Assembly (NCBI GenBank): GCA_039025855.1
Contig: JBCCNL010000012.1
Coordinates: 1-64,000, forward strand
Source: JBCCOW01 sp039025855
GTDB lineage: Bacteria > Planctomycetota > Phycisphaerae > Phycisphaerales > Phycisphaeraceae
Reading direction: 5' to 3'
Length of the DNA: 64,000 bases
This document shows, in pieces, positions 1-9,500 of the stretch; the stretch's first letter is position 1; the number at the start of each line of letters is the position of its first letter. The translations under genes and the position numbers were made by a program. The notes below the pieces were generated by a model. It was not told where the DNA came from and searched no databases. It saw only the letters and a program-made list of their open reading frames with translations.

Positions 1-77
1 CCCAGCTGCTCCAGCGTCCGCCCACCCCAGACCTTCTCCTTGTAGACCGGCACAAACTTCATCGGGTACGGCTTCAT
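1..77 (-). CDS. manA: Mannose-6-phosphate isomerase, class I (5' end only)
   Basis: Only the first 25 codons are in the window; the gene runs off the left edge. Translation from the ATG at 75-77 gives MKPYPMKFVPVYKEKVWGGR followed by TLEQL. The run F-x-P-x-YKEK-x-WGGR is the characteristic N-terminus of type I phosphomannose isomerases, which interconvert mannose-6-phosphate and fructose-6-phosphate for GDP-mannose and glycan synthesis. A GAGGG ribosome-binding site sits about 5 nt before this ATG, so it is preferred over the in-frame ATG at 60-62. The zinc ligands and active site lie outside the window, so the call rests on the N-terminal motif only. Confidence 0.7.
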   Translation of the reverse strand, partial: MKPYPMKFVPVYKEKVWGGRTLEQL

Positions 78-300
78 CAGGCCCTCGCTCTCTATTCAGT
101 GGTGACATCCCCGGCGTGACTCTGCGCAGCTTAGTCAAAACAGGCAAGCCCGCCACGCCACCCACCGCCGCAAACACTCAGAACAAAGGCCTATTCGCAC
201 CACCCCAGCATTGAATTCCCGTCGCTGCGTGACACAATCAGAGCGTGGCGATCCGCCACACTCACCCGGCCTGAACCAAGACCCGATCCACGGAGAAACC
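78..300. other. Intergenic region between manA and a secreted-protein gene
   Basis: This is the divergent promoter region for the partial isomerase gene on the left and the secreted-protein gene on the right. I see no convincing gene. A GGAGA ribosome-binding site for the right-hand gene is at about 292-296. No promoter hexamers could be assigned with confidence. Confidence 0.4.
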
Positions 301-924
301 ATGATCCTTTCCCGCTCCCTTGCTGCGCTCGCCGTCGTGGCTCTGTTTGCAGCCGCTACCTCCACCCAAGCCCAAGTCATCCTTACCCCCGCCGAGCTCG
401 ACGCCCTCGAAGCTCAGGGCATCACCCTCGTCACCCCGCCAAAGCGCCCCGGCCCGATCTTCCGCGACTCACCCCGCCCGATGTCCGACCTGTTCATCAG
501 CACCCAGTCGACCCGCCTCTTCGACCTCCGCCGAGCCCTCGGCATCGACCCCACCTCCACCGCGTTCCGCCGTGGCTCCCGTGGCATCCAGTCGCCGTTC
601 GTCGTCCGCAACCGCGCCGCTCAGCCCGCCACTGTCTACCGCAACCCCTTTGTCCACGAGGCCGCCGTCCTCACCCCCGACGACCTCCACTCCACCCCCG
701 GCTCCCGCCTCTACACCAACCAAGCCATCGGCAGCATGCCCCAGCCCAAGCCGATGCCCACCGTCGAAGAGGTCATCGACAGCGTCCCCGTCGAGACCGT
801 CGCCCCCGAGGCCAAGATCACCAAGATGACCCGCACCCAGGCCGCCAAGGCCAAAGTCGTGCCCGGCCAGTTCCTCATCATCCCCGCCGAGGGCCAAGCC
901 GTCCTCGTCGAGGAGAAGCGCTAA
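301..924 (+). CDS. Secreted protein of unknown function
   Basis: A 207-residue protein starts at the ATG at 301, seven bases after a GGAGA ribosome-binding site; an upstream in-frame start at 211 lacks one and would bury the signal peptide. The N-terminus (MILSRSLAALAVVALFAAAT, then STQAQ) is a typical Sec signal peptide with a likely cut after AQA or TQA. The mature part is proline- and arginine-rich with no transmembrane segment, and it ends in a short hydrophobic stretch (FLIIPAEG) and a charged tail. I recognise no domain. A strong hairpin terminator follows 35 bp downstream, so it is probably a monocistronic unit. Function unknown; probably periplasmic or surface exposed. Confidence 0.75.
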   Translation: MILSRSLAALAVVALFAAATSTQAQVILTPAELDALEAQGITLVTPPKRPGPIFRDSPRPMSDLFISTQSTRLFDLRRALGIDPTSTAFRRGSRGIQSPFVVRNRAAQPATVYRNPFVHEAAVLTPDDLHSTPGSRLYTNQAIGSMPQPKPMPTVEEVIDSVPVETVAPEAKITKMTRTQAAKAKVVPGQFLIIPAEGQAVLVEEKR

Positions 925-959
925 CCCGCTCGCTAGCGACCAACCGCTAAGACTCCCCG

Positions 960-990
960 AACCCCTGCGTCAGAACTGACGTGGGGGTTT
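960..990 (+). terminator. Rho-independent-type hairpin after the secreted-protein gene
   Basis: The arms AACCCCTGCGTCAG and CTGACGTGGGGGTT pair around a two-base AA centre, giving a stem of about 12-14 bp with G-T wobbles. A short T-rich stretch (TTTATTCT) follows. It lies 36 bp after the stop of the gene at 301 and 70 bp before ispG, so it would insulate the two. Confidence 0.65.
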
Positions 991-1059
991 ATTCTGCGCC
1001 ACCAACCCTCAAACCCCATCACGCACAAGCCCGCCGGCCCGCCCGCGTACAATCCCATC

Positions 1060-2346
1060 ATGTTCTTCACCCCCCGGCCAACCCGCCAGGTCACCGTCGG
1101 CAACGATCAGGTCGGCACCGTCAAAATCGGCGGCGGCCTCCATGGCACCGACCCCGCCCCGGTCTCCGTCCAGTCCATGACCTCGGGCTACACCCACGAC
1201 ATCGACGCCTGCGTCGCCGAGATCAACAAGCTCGCCGCCGCCGGAGCCGACATCGTCCGCGTCGCCGTCCCCGGCCGCCCCGACACCGACGCCCTCAAGC
1301 AGATCATCCCCCAGGTCCGCTGCCCCATCGTCGCCGACGTCCACTTCCACTTCGGCCGCGCCCTCGAATCCATCGCCGCCGGCGTCCACAAGATCCGGCT
1401 CAACCCCGGCAACATCAGCGACCGCAAACAGGTCACCGAAGTCATCCAGGCCTGCCAGGAAAAGAACATCCCCATCCGCATCGGCGTCAATGAAGGCTCG
1501 ATCATCGAGCGCAAGGACAAACAGAAACGCATGAAGGAGCTCGGCGGCGTCTTCTCCAACAACAAGCACGGCCACTTCCTCGCCATCATGATTGCCAAGC
1601 TCGAGGAGTACCTCGACATCTTCTACGAGCAGGACTTCTACGACATCGTCATCTCCGCCAAGTCCCCCGATCCGACCCTCTGCGTCGCCGCCTACACCGA
1701 GATCGCCAAACGCTTCGACCACCCCCTCCACCTCGGCGTCACCCACGCCGGCCCCAAAGAGACCGGCACCATCCGTAGCGTCGCACCCCTCGCCCACCTC
1801 CTCGCCTCCGGCATCGGCAACACCGTCCGCATCTCCTACGCCAACGACCCCGTCTACGAAGTCGAAGACGCCCTCGAACTGCTCTACTGCCTCGAACTCC
1901 GTGAACGCGAAGGCGTCGACCTCATCGCCTGCCCCACCTGCGGCCGCATCCAGGTCGATCTTTTCACCCTCGTTCAGGAAGTCCGCGACCGCCTTAAGAC
2001 CGACGTCAAGCTCCCGATCAAGGTCGCCGTGATGGGCTGCATCGTCAACGGCCCCGGCGAGGCCGAGGGCGCCGACGTCGCCATCTTCGCCGGCAACCAA
2101 CGCGGCATCATCTATGTCCAGGGCCAGAAGGTCGCCAACGTCCCCGAACCCGAAATCCTCGATCGCCTCTTCGAGGAAGTGAAAAAGTTCGAAGACAAGG
2201 TCAACGCAGGCGAAGCCAAGCTCGGCGAAAAGGTCGTCGACATCATCCCCCCCGACCCCATCGGCGAGCTCGGCTCCGGCGCCGCCAAGATCGCCGCCGG
2301 CGACGTCCAACAGGTTACGCCACTGACCATCGCTTCTACTCCGTAG
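1060..2346 (+). CDS. ispG: 4-hydroxy-3-methylbut-2-en-1-yl diphosphate synthase (IspG/GcpE)
   Basis: A 428-residue protein of the IspG family, which makes HMBPP from MEcPP in the penultimate step of the MEP isoprenoid pathway using a [4Fe-4S] cluster. The N-terminal TIM-barrel signature is clear (APVSVQSMT, then ADIVRVAVP, CPIVADVHF, KIRLNPGN). The three cluster cysteines are visible at residue 291 and 294 (ACPTCGRI) and 327 (GCIVNGPGE), followed by the catalytic glutamate at about 334. This is the short bacterial form without the plant-type insertion. The C-terminus carries an extra ~30-residue tail (GEKVVDIIPPDPIGELG onwards) past the conserved core. The gene ends in TAG, which is relevant to the TAG-interrupted genes elsewhere. 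The start is the ATG at 1060; no strong ribosome-binding site is seen. Confidence 0.96.
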   Translation: MFFTPRPTRQVTVGNDQVGTVKIGGGLHGTDPAPVSVQSMTSGYTHDIDACVAEINKLAAAGADIVRVAVPGRPDTDALKQIIPQVRCPIVADVHFHFGRALESIAAGVHKIRLNPGNISDRKQVTEVIQACQEKNIPIRIGVNEGSIIERKDKQKRMKELGGVFSNNKHGHFLAIMIAKLEEYLDIFYEQDFYDIVISAKSPDPTLCVAAYTEIAKRFDHPLHLGVTHAGPKETGTIRSVAPLAHLLASGIGNTVRISYANDPVYEVEDALELLYCLELREREGVDLIACPTCGRIQVDLFTLVQEVRDRLKTDVKLPIKVAVMGCIVNGPGEAEGADVAIFAGNQRGIIYVQGQKVANVPEPEILDRLFEEVKKFEDKVNAGEAKLGEKVVDIIPPDPIGELGSGAAKIAAGDVQQVTPLTIASTP

Positions 2347-2393
2347 ACGCGTATTGCCTGTCAAATCCCCTCTCCTTGTATACGCCGGCACCC

Positions 2394-3224
2394 ATGAAGA
2401 TTACCACCCTTGTCCTTGTCGCCGGATTACTCCTGCTCACACTCCCGACAACCCTGCTTAAGGCCGAACCCGCGACAAAGCCCGATCAACCGCCGATACC
2501 CAAACAGCTTCTCAGCCTGACGCCCATCAGCTCGGCCGTGGCCAAAAGTATTCTGGAACGCGAGAATCGGACGCTTGAGAACTTGAGTTCTAGCCAAACA
2601 CGCATGCAACAGGCCATGGACGGCCTGCGGTCTGACCAGATCCCGGCCCGCCTTGCCGCATTAGAAAAGGCGGGCGAGCAGATCCTGGACCAACACACCC
2701 GAAACGCCCTGATGATCAAGCTTTCTCTCGCCCGATATGAAAGCTTCCGTGAGCGTACGAACAACCGCGACCACTTGCTGCCTTTTGAACTCAGGCTTTA
2801 TCAGGGATCGTCCGTACAAGCAAACAACGAGCGTCAGATCACCTCGATCCGTGCCGAGTTGAGCCGCCTCGCCAAAGCGGACCCGCCGCCCGATCAGGAG
2901 CATGTCCAAACGATCCAGGAACACCTCAGAGAGTTCGTTCGTGAAGACGGAACGCCCGGTCCGCTGGCGGCCTTCCATTGGCGTGTGAGCATGATGGATA
3001 GTCTCGATGAAGTCATGATTGAGCAGCAACGCCAATACGAGAAAACCTATCGCCAACTGCGAGAAAATATGTATGAACGGCGTCAGCTCCACGAACGCAT
3101 TATGGAGGAACAGCTCTTGTCCAGTGAACTCCGGGCGACGGCCTTGTCTATCAACCAACTGAAAGCCATTAAGCCGGAGGCTACTGCAACGGCTCCCGCG
3201 ACACAGCCCAACGAAGCCCAGTGA
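2394..3224 (+). CDS. Secreted helical protein of unknown function
   Basis: A 276-residue protein from the ATG at 2394; an in-frame TTG at 2376 would add six residues before the signal sequence and is less likely. The N-terminus (KITTLVLVAGLLLLTLPTTL) is a signal peptide or anchor, followed by a short Pro-rich linker. The body is rich in Glu, Gln, Arg and Leu with long heptad-like stretches (for example LSSSQTRMQQAMDGLRS and QQRQYEKTYRQLRENMYERR), which suggests an extended coiled coil in the periplasm. The last residues are Ala/Thr/Pro-rich (ATAPATQPNEAQ). GC content is visibly lower than in ispG next door. No domain recognised. It may be cotranscribed with ispG, 47 bp upstream. Confidence 0.7.
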   Translation: MKITTLVLVAGLLLLTLPTTLLKAEPATKPDQPPIPKQLLSLTPISSAVAKSILERENRTLENLSSSQTRMQQAMDGLRSDQIPARLAALEKAGEQILDQHTRNALMIKLSLARYESFRERTNNRDHLLPFELRLYQGSSVQANNERQITSIRAELSRLAKADPPPDQEHVQTIQEHLREFVREDGTPGPLAAFHWRVSMMDSLDEVMIEQQRQYEKTYRQLRENMYERRQLHERIMEEQLLSSELRATALSINQLKAIKPEATATAPATQPNEAQ

Positions 3225-3352
3225 CCTCAACGGCCTCAGCAAGTCCCGCTAGCCAAACCTCCATATTTGACGTCAGGCTTCTTCATCTATTCCCGTAGCT
3301 GACTTACGCTCCGCTGATGGAGCAAGCACCACCTGTACATTGTGAACCCGCC

Positions 3353-3447
3353 GTCATCGCCGCCGCCAACGGCTTCTTCGGCCGACACCCCACCACTACC
3401 TTCCTCCACGCCAGCTACGCCGCCCACGGTCGGGTCCCACCCGATGC
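3353..3447 (+). pseudogene. Remnant of a duplicated TIGR01777-type epimerase gene (5' fragment)
   Basis: About 90 bp here align by eye with 5358-5452, the start of the epimerase gene 2 kb downstream. The first 24 bases of the alignment are identical and roughly nine in ten positions match over the best 80. The translated remnant reads VIAAANGFFGRHPTTTFLHA against VIAAANGFLGRHATAAFLHA in the longer copy, covering the NAD(P)-binding Rossmann loop. After about 3447 the similarity fades and no open frame continues. The fragment abuts the 3' end of the AraC gene, so the AraC/dioxygenase pair is flanked by two copies of the same epimerase 5' end. Confidence 0.75.
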
Positions 3448-3483
3448 GTGCGTTGATCGGCGATTGGCCCAAGTCCCATCGGC

Positions 3484-4359
3484 CTAGGCCCTGGCCTGCC
3501 GTCGGCTCTCGCTCGGCGTGATCCCAAACCGTTCGCGGAACTGTCGAGAAAGCAGCCGCTGATCCAGGTAGCCGCACTCGGCGGCGATCTCCTTCACGCT
3601 CAGCCCACTCTCGTGAAGCATGAGGCGCGCCATATCCAGACGACGCCCCAACAGCCATCGCCGTGGCGACGTGCCGTAAGCCTTGCGGAACAGCCGGGTG
3701 AAGTAGTCCGGACTGAGCCTCGCGTGAGCCGCCAGGTCGCTCGGGGTCACACCCTCACGCATATGCCGATCGGTGTAGCGCTCCAGCCGTTCACGCATCG
3801 CCGTATCGAGCGGGCTGGCGTCCAGCGTCGGCGGGTCGGACGCCACCTCGGATAGCAATGCGACCAGCAGGCCGTGAAACCGATGCCGCGCGATCTCGTA
3901 CGCCGAATCATCGATCACGCCCGAACGATTCAGAGCTCTCCACGCCGACTCCAACATCCCAAACAAGGCCCGCGTCTGAGTGGCCCCTCGACGCACCCGC
4001 GATCCCGACGCCTGCCCAGGTGTACCGTCGCCAAGCGGAGCCTCCACCTGTATCGCCACCGACAACGACAACGCCATGGAGTAAACCGCCAACGGCCCCG
4101 CTCCTTCCACGGACGCGAAGTCGTGTTCGTAACCCGGCAGCAGCCACTGAACATCCCCCGGCCCGAGCTCCACGCGACACCCCTCCACCTCACCAGCCAT
4201 CCGCCCGCCAACCACCAGCCACACGTAGTGCCGATCGTTTCGGCGTCGCCCGGACCGCCAACGGGCAAGCTCGGCGTACGAACAGTGATGGACCTGCAAC
4301 CCCTCCCACCGGGTTGCCCGTACCGCGTCGATCCATCCCAACAACTCGTGCCCGTGCAT
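3484..4359 (-). CDS. AraC-family transcriptional regulator
   Basis: A 291-residue regulator with a cupin-like N-terminal ligand-binding part (LVVGGRMAGEVEGCRVELGP, then GDVQWLLPGYEHDF, a typical AraC sensor strand pattern) and a C-terminal double helix-turn-helix (about residues 190-285: TPSDLAAHARLSPDYFTRLF and GLSVKEIAAECGYLDQRLLS, ending RFGITPSESRR). The start is set at the ATG at 4357-4359 because GGAGG lies 8-9 nt upstream; the frame is open further up but has no such site. It is divergent from the dioxygenase gene at 4507 and is the obvious candidate regulator of it. The 147-bp gap holds an 18-bp near-perfect direct repeat. The gene ends in TAG. The effector is unknown. Confidence 0.9.
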   Translation of the reverse strand: MHGHELLGWIDAVRATRWEGLQVHHCSYAELARWRSGRRRNDRHYVWLVVGGRMAGEVEGCRVELGPGDVQWLLPGYEHDFASVEGAGPLAVYSMALSLSVAIQVEAPLGDGTPGQASGSRVRRGATQTRALFGMLESAWRALNRSGVIDDSAYEIARHRFHGLLVALLSEVASDPPTLDASPLDTAMRERLERYTDRHMREGVTPSDLAAHARLSPDYFTRLFRKAYGTSPRRWLLGRRLDMARLMLHESGLSVKEIAAECGYLDQRLLSRQFRERFGITPSESRRQARA

Positions 4360-4396
4360 ATCTCGTTGCCTCCAACTCGAACCGGCAGACCGGATC

Positions 4397-4490
4397 ACCG
4401 TTTCGATCTACATAAGACACGACTCGATGGAGTTTAAAAAGGCATATTAAGCGGTATCTTTAGATCCAATCAACCGATTCGATCTACATA
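4397..4490. promoter_or_regulatory. Direct-repeat operator candidate between the AraC regulator and the dioxygenase
   Basis: The 18-mer ACCGTTTCGATCTACATA at 4397-4414 recurs at 4473-4490 as ACCGATTCGATCTACATA with one mismatch. The copies are in the same orientation, 76 bp apart start to start. AraC-type regulators commonly bind direct repeats of about 17-20 bp, so these are plausible half-sites. The second copy abuts the AGGAG ribosome-binding site (4492-4496) of the dioxygenase gene, so binding there could repress. The spacer between them is A/T-rich (TTTAAAAAGGCATATTAA). Confidence 0.55.
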
Positions 4491-4506
4491 TCAGGAGCCC
4501 TTCCAA

Positions 4507-5241
4507 ATGAGCGTCACCCCAATCGTTCTGGCCGCCCCGGAACCCCCCACACGCCGCCTTACCCCCGCCGAGATGGACGCCTATCACAGGGACGGCTTCG
4601 TCGTCATCCCGGGCGTCATGTCACGCCAAGAGGTGGCTCTCATCGATGCCGAAATCACCCGACTACGCGAAACCACCAGCGACGATGAGGGTGGCGATCC
4701 CAACTTCATCCTCGCGCTGGGCAACCGCTCCTCGATCACCCAGCAGATCTGCCGGGATGAACGAGTCCTCACGCTTATCGAAGACATCGTCCGGCCGGGC
4801 ATCGCCATCTACTCCGCCAAGATGGTCGAGAAACTCCCGAACGATCCCGCCGTCTGTCACTGGCACCAGGACGACACCTACTACATCGAAAACTCCCAGA
4901 GCGATTGTAGGATGAGCACCTGGCTCCCGTTGCAGGACACCGACGAACGCAACGGCGGGCTCTGGGTCGTCCCGGGCAGCCACAAGTGGGGGCTGCGCGA
5001 GTCCAAGCTCGAAACCACCGGCCACTGCCGCCGCGCCTTCTCCCACGGAGCCGATGAGATCGAGGGCGCGATCCCCGTCCGCATCCAGACCGGCGACATC
5101 CTGCTCTTCCACGCCCTGCTCTGGCACCGCTCCCTCGGCAACCAGACCAACCAGACCCGCCGTTCCTTCATCGTCAGCTACCAGGACGCCCTTGCCACGG
5201 CCGGCAACGGCAGTCAGCACAAGATTCTCCGGCATGCCTAG
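4507..5241 (+). CDS. Phytanoyl-CoA dioxygenase family (PhyH-like) Fe(II)/2-oxoglutarate oxygenase
   Basis: A 244-residue member of the PhyH family of non-haem iron, 2-oxoglutarate-dependent oxygenases. The opening (EMDAYHRDGFVVIPGVMSRQ) is the family N-terminus. The iron-binding facial triad is visible as the H-x-D motif in HWHQDD (residues about 118-123) and the distal His at about 207 in LLWHRSLGNQT. A following Arg (RRSFIVSY) is the expected 2-oxoglutarate carboxylate ligand. The substrate cannot be read from sequence; bacterial members hydroxylate small metabolites. A good ribosome-binding site (AGGAG) precedes the ATG. The gene is divergent from an AraC regulator that probably controls it. 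It ends in TAG. Confidence 0.9.
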   Translation: MSVTPIVLAAPEPPTRRLTPAEMDAYHRDGFVVIPGVMSRQEVALIDAEITRLRETTSDDEGGDPNFILALGNRSSITQQICRDERVLTLIEDIVRPGIAIYSAKMVEKLPNDPAVCHWHQDDTYYIENSQSDCRMSTWLPLQDTDERNGGLWVVPGSHKWGLRESKLETTGHCRRAFSHGADEIEGAIPVRIQTGDILLFHALLWHRSLGNQTNQTRRSFIVSYQDALATAGNGSQHKILRHA

Positions 5242-5327
5242 AACGGTACGCCAAACAATGACCACGCAAACCTCAAGCATCGACACCCCGTGCGGCAAGC
5301 CAAGCGAATCGCACCTAGCGTCTGGTT

Positions 5328-6315
5328 ATGCCGAAGGACGCCACCCACCCATCCATTGTCATCGCCGCCGCCAACGGCTTCCTCGGCCGGCACGCCACCG
5401 CCGCCTTCCTACACGCCGGCTACGCCGTCCACGCCCTGGTCCGCCCCGGCCGTGAGCCCGACGCGATCCAACACCCCCGCGTCACCGTCCACCCCTGGGA
5501 CGGCAAAACCCTCGGCCGCTGGGCCGACTCCCTCGACGGGGCCGCCGCCGTCCTCAACCTCGCCGGCCGCACCGTCGACTGCATCAAGAACAAACGCAAT
5601 ATCCGCCAGATCTTCCGCAGCCGCACCGACTCTGTCCGCGTCCTCGGCGAGGCCTGCCGAGCCGTGACCAACCCACCACCCGTCTGGCTCCAGGCTGGCA
5701 CCGCCCACATCCTCGGCAACCCCGATCCACCCGACACCATCTGCGACGACGACACCGAACCCCCCCGACTTCGGCATGGCCCCCAAGGTGGGCCGAGCTT
5801 GGGAAGCCGCCTTCCAACAAGCGCTACTCCCCAACCAACGCGGCGTCATGCTACGCATCAGCTTCGTCCTCGGCCCCGACGGCGGCGCCCTCCAACGCCT
5901 CGTCCCCCTCACCAAAGCCTTCCTCGGCGGCACCGTCGGCCACGGCCACCAATACATGTCCTGGCTCCACATCGAAGACCTCAACCGCCTCTGGCTCACC
6001 GCCCTCACCGACACCCGCTACCACGGCCCCATCATCGCCACCGCCCCGAACCCCGTCACCAACCGTGAGTTCATGCGCGAACTCCGCCGAGCCTGCCGCC
6101 GCCCCTGGTCGCCACCCGCCCCCGCCCTCGGCGTCAAGCTCATCGCCCCGCTCCTCATGAAGACCGACCCCGAGCTCGCCCTCCTCGGCCGACGCCTCCT
6201 CCCCTCCAAACTCCAACAGCTCGGCTTCACCTTCAACCACCCCGCACTGCGACCCGCACTCCAACACGTCATCGGTCAGTGGGGACAGCCACCACTCGCC
6301 AGACCGGCGGCCTGA
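5328..6315 (+). pseudogene. TIGR01777/YfcH-type NAD(P)-dependent epimerase, frameshifted
   Basis: Two overlapping frames together encode one ~328-residue epimerase of the TIGR01777 (YfcH/SDR39U1) family. The first frame (from 5328) gives the Rossmann start VIAAANGFLGRHATAAFLHA and the family motif AAAVLNLAGRTVDCIKNKRN. The second (to 6315) gives the continuation PPDFGMAPKVGRAWEAAFQQ, VMLRISFVLGPDGGALQ and the C-terminal DUF1731-like part. The switch falls at a run of seven C at 5760-5766: removing one C joins the frames exactly (TEPP-DFGMAPK). So there is either a real frameshift mutation, a homopolymer sequencing error, or (less likely) slippage. Without correction the protein would be truncated into an Arg/Pro-rich tail ending at 6068. 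A decayed copy of the 5' end is at 3353-3447. Confidence 0.85.
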
Positions 6316-6551
6316 GCGTTTCGCCAACGGTGCCGTTGGTGACTCTACTCACGGACGCGACTTCGAAGACGATGCATCTCACCCAGCCCGTCGGAACAAC
6401 CCCCATCTGTCCCACGGCATGGGTGTCCTGCTGCGGCTACGCCGACCACTCATTCCGTGTCTCGGATGACCATGACCCTCATGCGACACCCATCGACTGT
6501 TGGAGACGCATAGCCCCGACGTTACGATGACGACCCGAGGAGTAACCCCTA

Positions 6552-9500
6552 TTGAAAAAGACCCTCCAATTCACCGTGATCGCAGGCTGCCTAATCGCCG
6601 CCGGTGTATTGATCTATCACAAACGGTCCCCATCAACAGAAGGCTCTGCCGAAACACCCTACGCTACTCGGCCGGACCCTTCCGCCGCTTCGACTCACAC
6701 ACCGCCGCGTACCGCATCCGTCGATACCACAGACCATGCTGACATACAGGCTCGGCTGCAGTCTGCACGCCAGCGCATCCGTGAGCTGATGCGGCAACGC
6801 CGGGCGGAGGGTGCCCTCGACAAAGCCTCCCAGGATGAGCTGCAGCAACTCAGGCAGACCGTCCGAGACCTGATGCAGCAGGCCCGGCCGCCGCGGGCCG
6901 GCTTCGATCTCGCGGGGGCTGAAGCGCAGCTCGAATCGCTGCACACCAAGCTGCAGACGCTCGGTGACGAGCTGCCCGACCTGCTGATCGCCTTCGAGAA
7001 GGCCCACCGCGAGCACCGCCGCTTGGCATACGACGCGCGGCATACCGCCGAGTCTGCCGCCGCGGTCGCCAGGCTGGAAGCACAGGCCAAGGCCGTCAAA
7101 CAACAGGCCGACGAGACACAGTCGCGCATCAGGCGGATGATTCAGGAGCACGGTGCAACCCGACATCAAGCGGAAGGCATGGCCCGCCGGATCGAGCGTC
7201 GCAGGCAACTCGATGCCCGCCACACGGTCCGAGCGGCACGACCCGACCCGCTGACCACCCCGACAGATACCGCGGTCCGGCCGCTCCGCTTCGTACTGCT
7301 CTCCGTCGGCAGCGCCACACCCGATCGCATGGACTGGCGGACCGCCGCCAACTGGATCGCGGACCAGCCCACACCCGGTGTCAACTGGGTGCCGCACGAT
7401 CAGACCGTCGCCGCAACCCAGGCGATCACCCTGATCGACCCCGACCGGTTCGCCCTCTCGGAGCAGATCCGGCTGGGCCGAAGCCTCGAGGCCGATGCGG
7501 TGATCACGATCGGCAAAACCCCACAGAAGCGAAGCACGCACATCACGGCGATCGATCCGCACACCGGCCTGCTCCTTAGCGAGGTCTACTCCGCACGCGG
7601 ACGGTACGACGAACGCCGCAACACGATCCTGCGTCACGCCGTCGCCCAAACCGCAGCCTGGCTGCGACAGCCCGCCCCCGCCGACGAGCGTCCGATCCTC
7701 GTCGTTTCCACTCAGCCGCACCCCGATACGCCCGCCGCCAAGCCGCTTGCCCACGAACCGCTGCTCTACCTCATGCGTCTCCGCCTGATGGAGCGTGGGG
7801 TGCTTGCCATCGACCAACGCCACACCGATGCACTGGCGAGTCACGACGAACTCAACGACCTGGGCGTGCAGATCGGCCGCCGCAGCTCACGCCTCGAACT
7901 GGCCGTAAAAGCCGAGCTCGACGCGACCCGATTCCGCGTGACGTTCCGTGACCGGTCCCGTTCCCAACCCGACCTCGTCCTCCAAGACGACTGCCCCGTC
8001 GCGATCGCACAGCTGGCGATCGATCGCCTGGTTCCCGATCAGCAAGGCGACCCGATCCCACCGCTCCCCAATGATGTGATGGCAGAAGCGATCGACTCGT
8101 TCGCTCAGCAGTTCTGGCGCTCTGACCAGTCCCGTCGTTTGGTTTTGGCCGAGGTGTTGGCATGGCAGCTCGGACCCGACCCGAGGCTCACATCGGCTCT
8201 GGCCAAGCGATGGGTGTCCGTTTTCCGCCGTCCGCTTGCGGACCCTGCACACCGATTTGACTTGCACCAAAAGCTGCTCCGGACCGGCCTCGAGGAGATC
8301 AGAACGGCTCAGATCCAGACGCTGATTTCATCACTCAAAAAGCCCGTCCCGCCATACGCCCACGACTTCCCAAGCACGCTCCACCCGTTCAGCAAAGACG
8401 GGTCGAACCCAGGCCTGAACGCCGACGCCCGGCAAGCGATCATGGCGATCGACGACCTGTCCATCGCCCGACTGTCCTGGCCCAACGGTAACCCCGGACC
8501 CGATGCCTACCTCAACCGAGCTCGCCTGATCCAGGCGCTGGGGCCCGACCGGGAGGCCAGGCGGCAGGCCCTGATCGATGGCGCCCTCGCTGCGCTCTAT
8601 CTCGACCCTCAGCAGTTGGAAGCCTCAACCCATCACGCCGCGTCGGTCAGCACAGCGAGTGACTGGATCATCAGGAGCCAAAGACGAAACCGCAGCCACC
8701 GCCAGGAACTCCACAACAACGACTGGCCGCCGGAGCTCGCCGACCCGTGGATCGATATCCTTCTGCGGTCACCCCACCCGGACCTCTGGGCCCCCGCCGC
8801 CATCGCCCGGGTCCAGCAGCCCGACCACCCCGACCGCGAAGCGTTGGCCCGCCGGGTCGCCGTCCAGCACGCGAACACCCCCAGAACGAGCTACCCGCAC
8901 GCCCAATGGCGTAGCAGGCTGGGCTTGGACTTTGATACGCAAGCGATGGCCGTCTTCGCTCAGACCCTCGCCGGACGCCTGCAGGACGACCCGCAGCACG
9001 TCCTGAACCAGGACGCGTCCGTGCTCAACGACTTCGTGAAGCACCTGCCGGACGAAGAGGTGGGCGGGGTCTACCGCTTCCTCAAGACGCTCCATGCCGC
9101 CACCGACCCGGACAAACGTAAACCCATCGCCAGCCTCATCGCCAAGTTTGAGCCCCGCCACTGGAAAGCAGAGCCCGATCAGGCCCCGCCTGACTCCACC
9201 AAGTTCTGGGCCCTGCATCGCGTGCACACCCGGACCACGGACGAGCGATCTAGCCCCATTGCCATGGATGCCCTCTATGCCAAAGCATTCCGGGATCAGC
9301 CCGAAGGCATGCTGCTCTTGTGCGTGTCCCCTAAACCGCCCCGCACTACCGACACGCCGGACCGCCGGGCCGACCCACCAACGCCAACAGTCTCTCTCGC
9401 CTGGATACCCGTCCACGGCGGAGACTATCAAACCCTCCAGCAGGCCCCGCTCGAACGGCCCCTCAGCCAACTCATCGTTCTCGGCAGCACCGCGTATGCC

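Noticed and set aside
1009..2391. Long open frame on the minus strand opposite ispG
   Set aside because: It is the antisense shadow of a high-GC gene, with Asp/Gly/Val-rich low-complexity sequence and no family match. The same applies to the long antisense frames opposite metH, sppA, ugd and the DUF6493-like gene.
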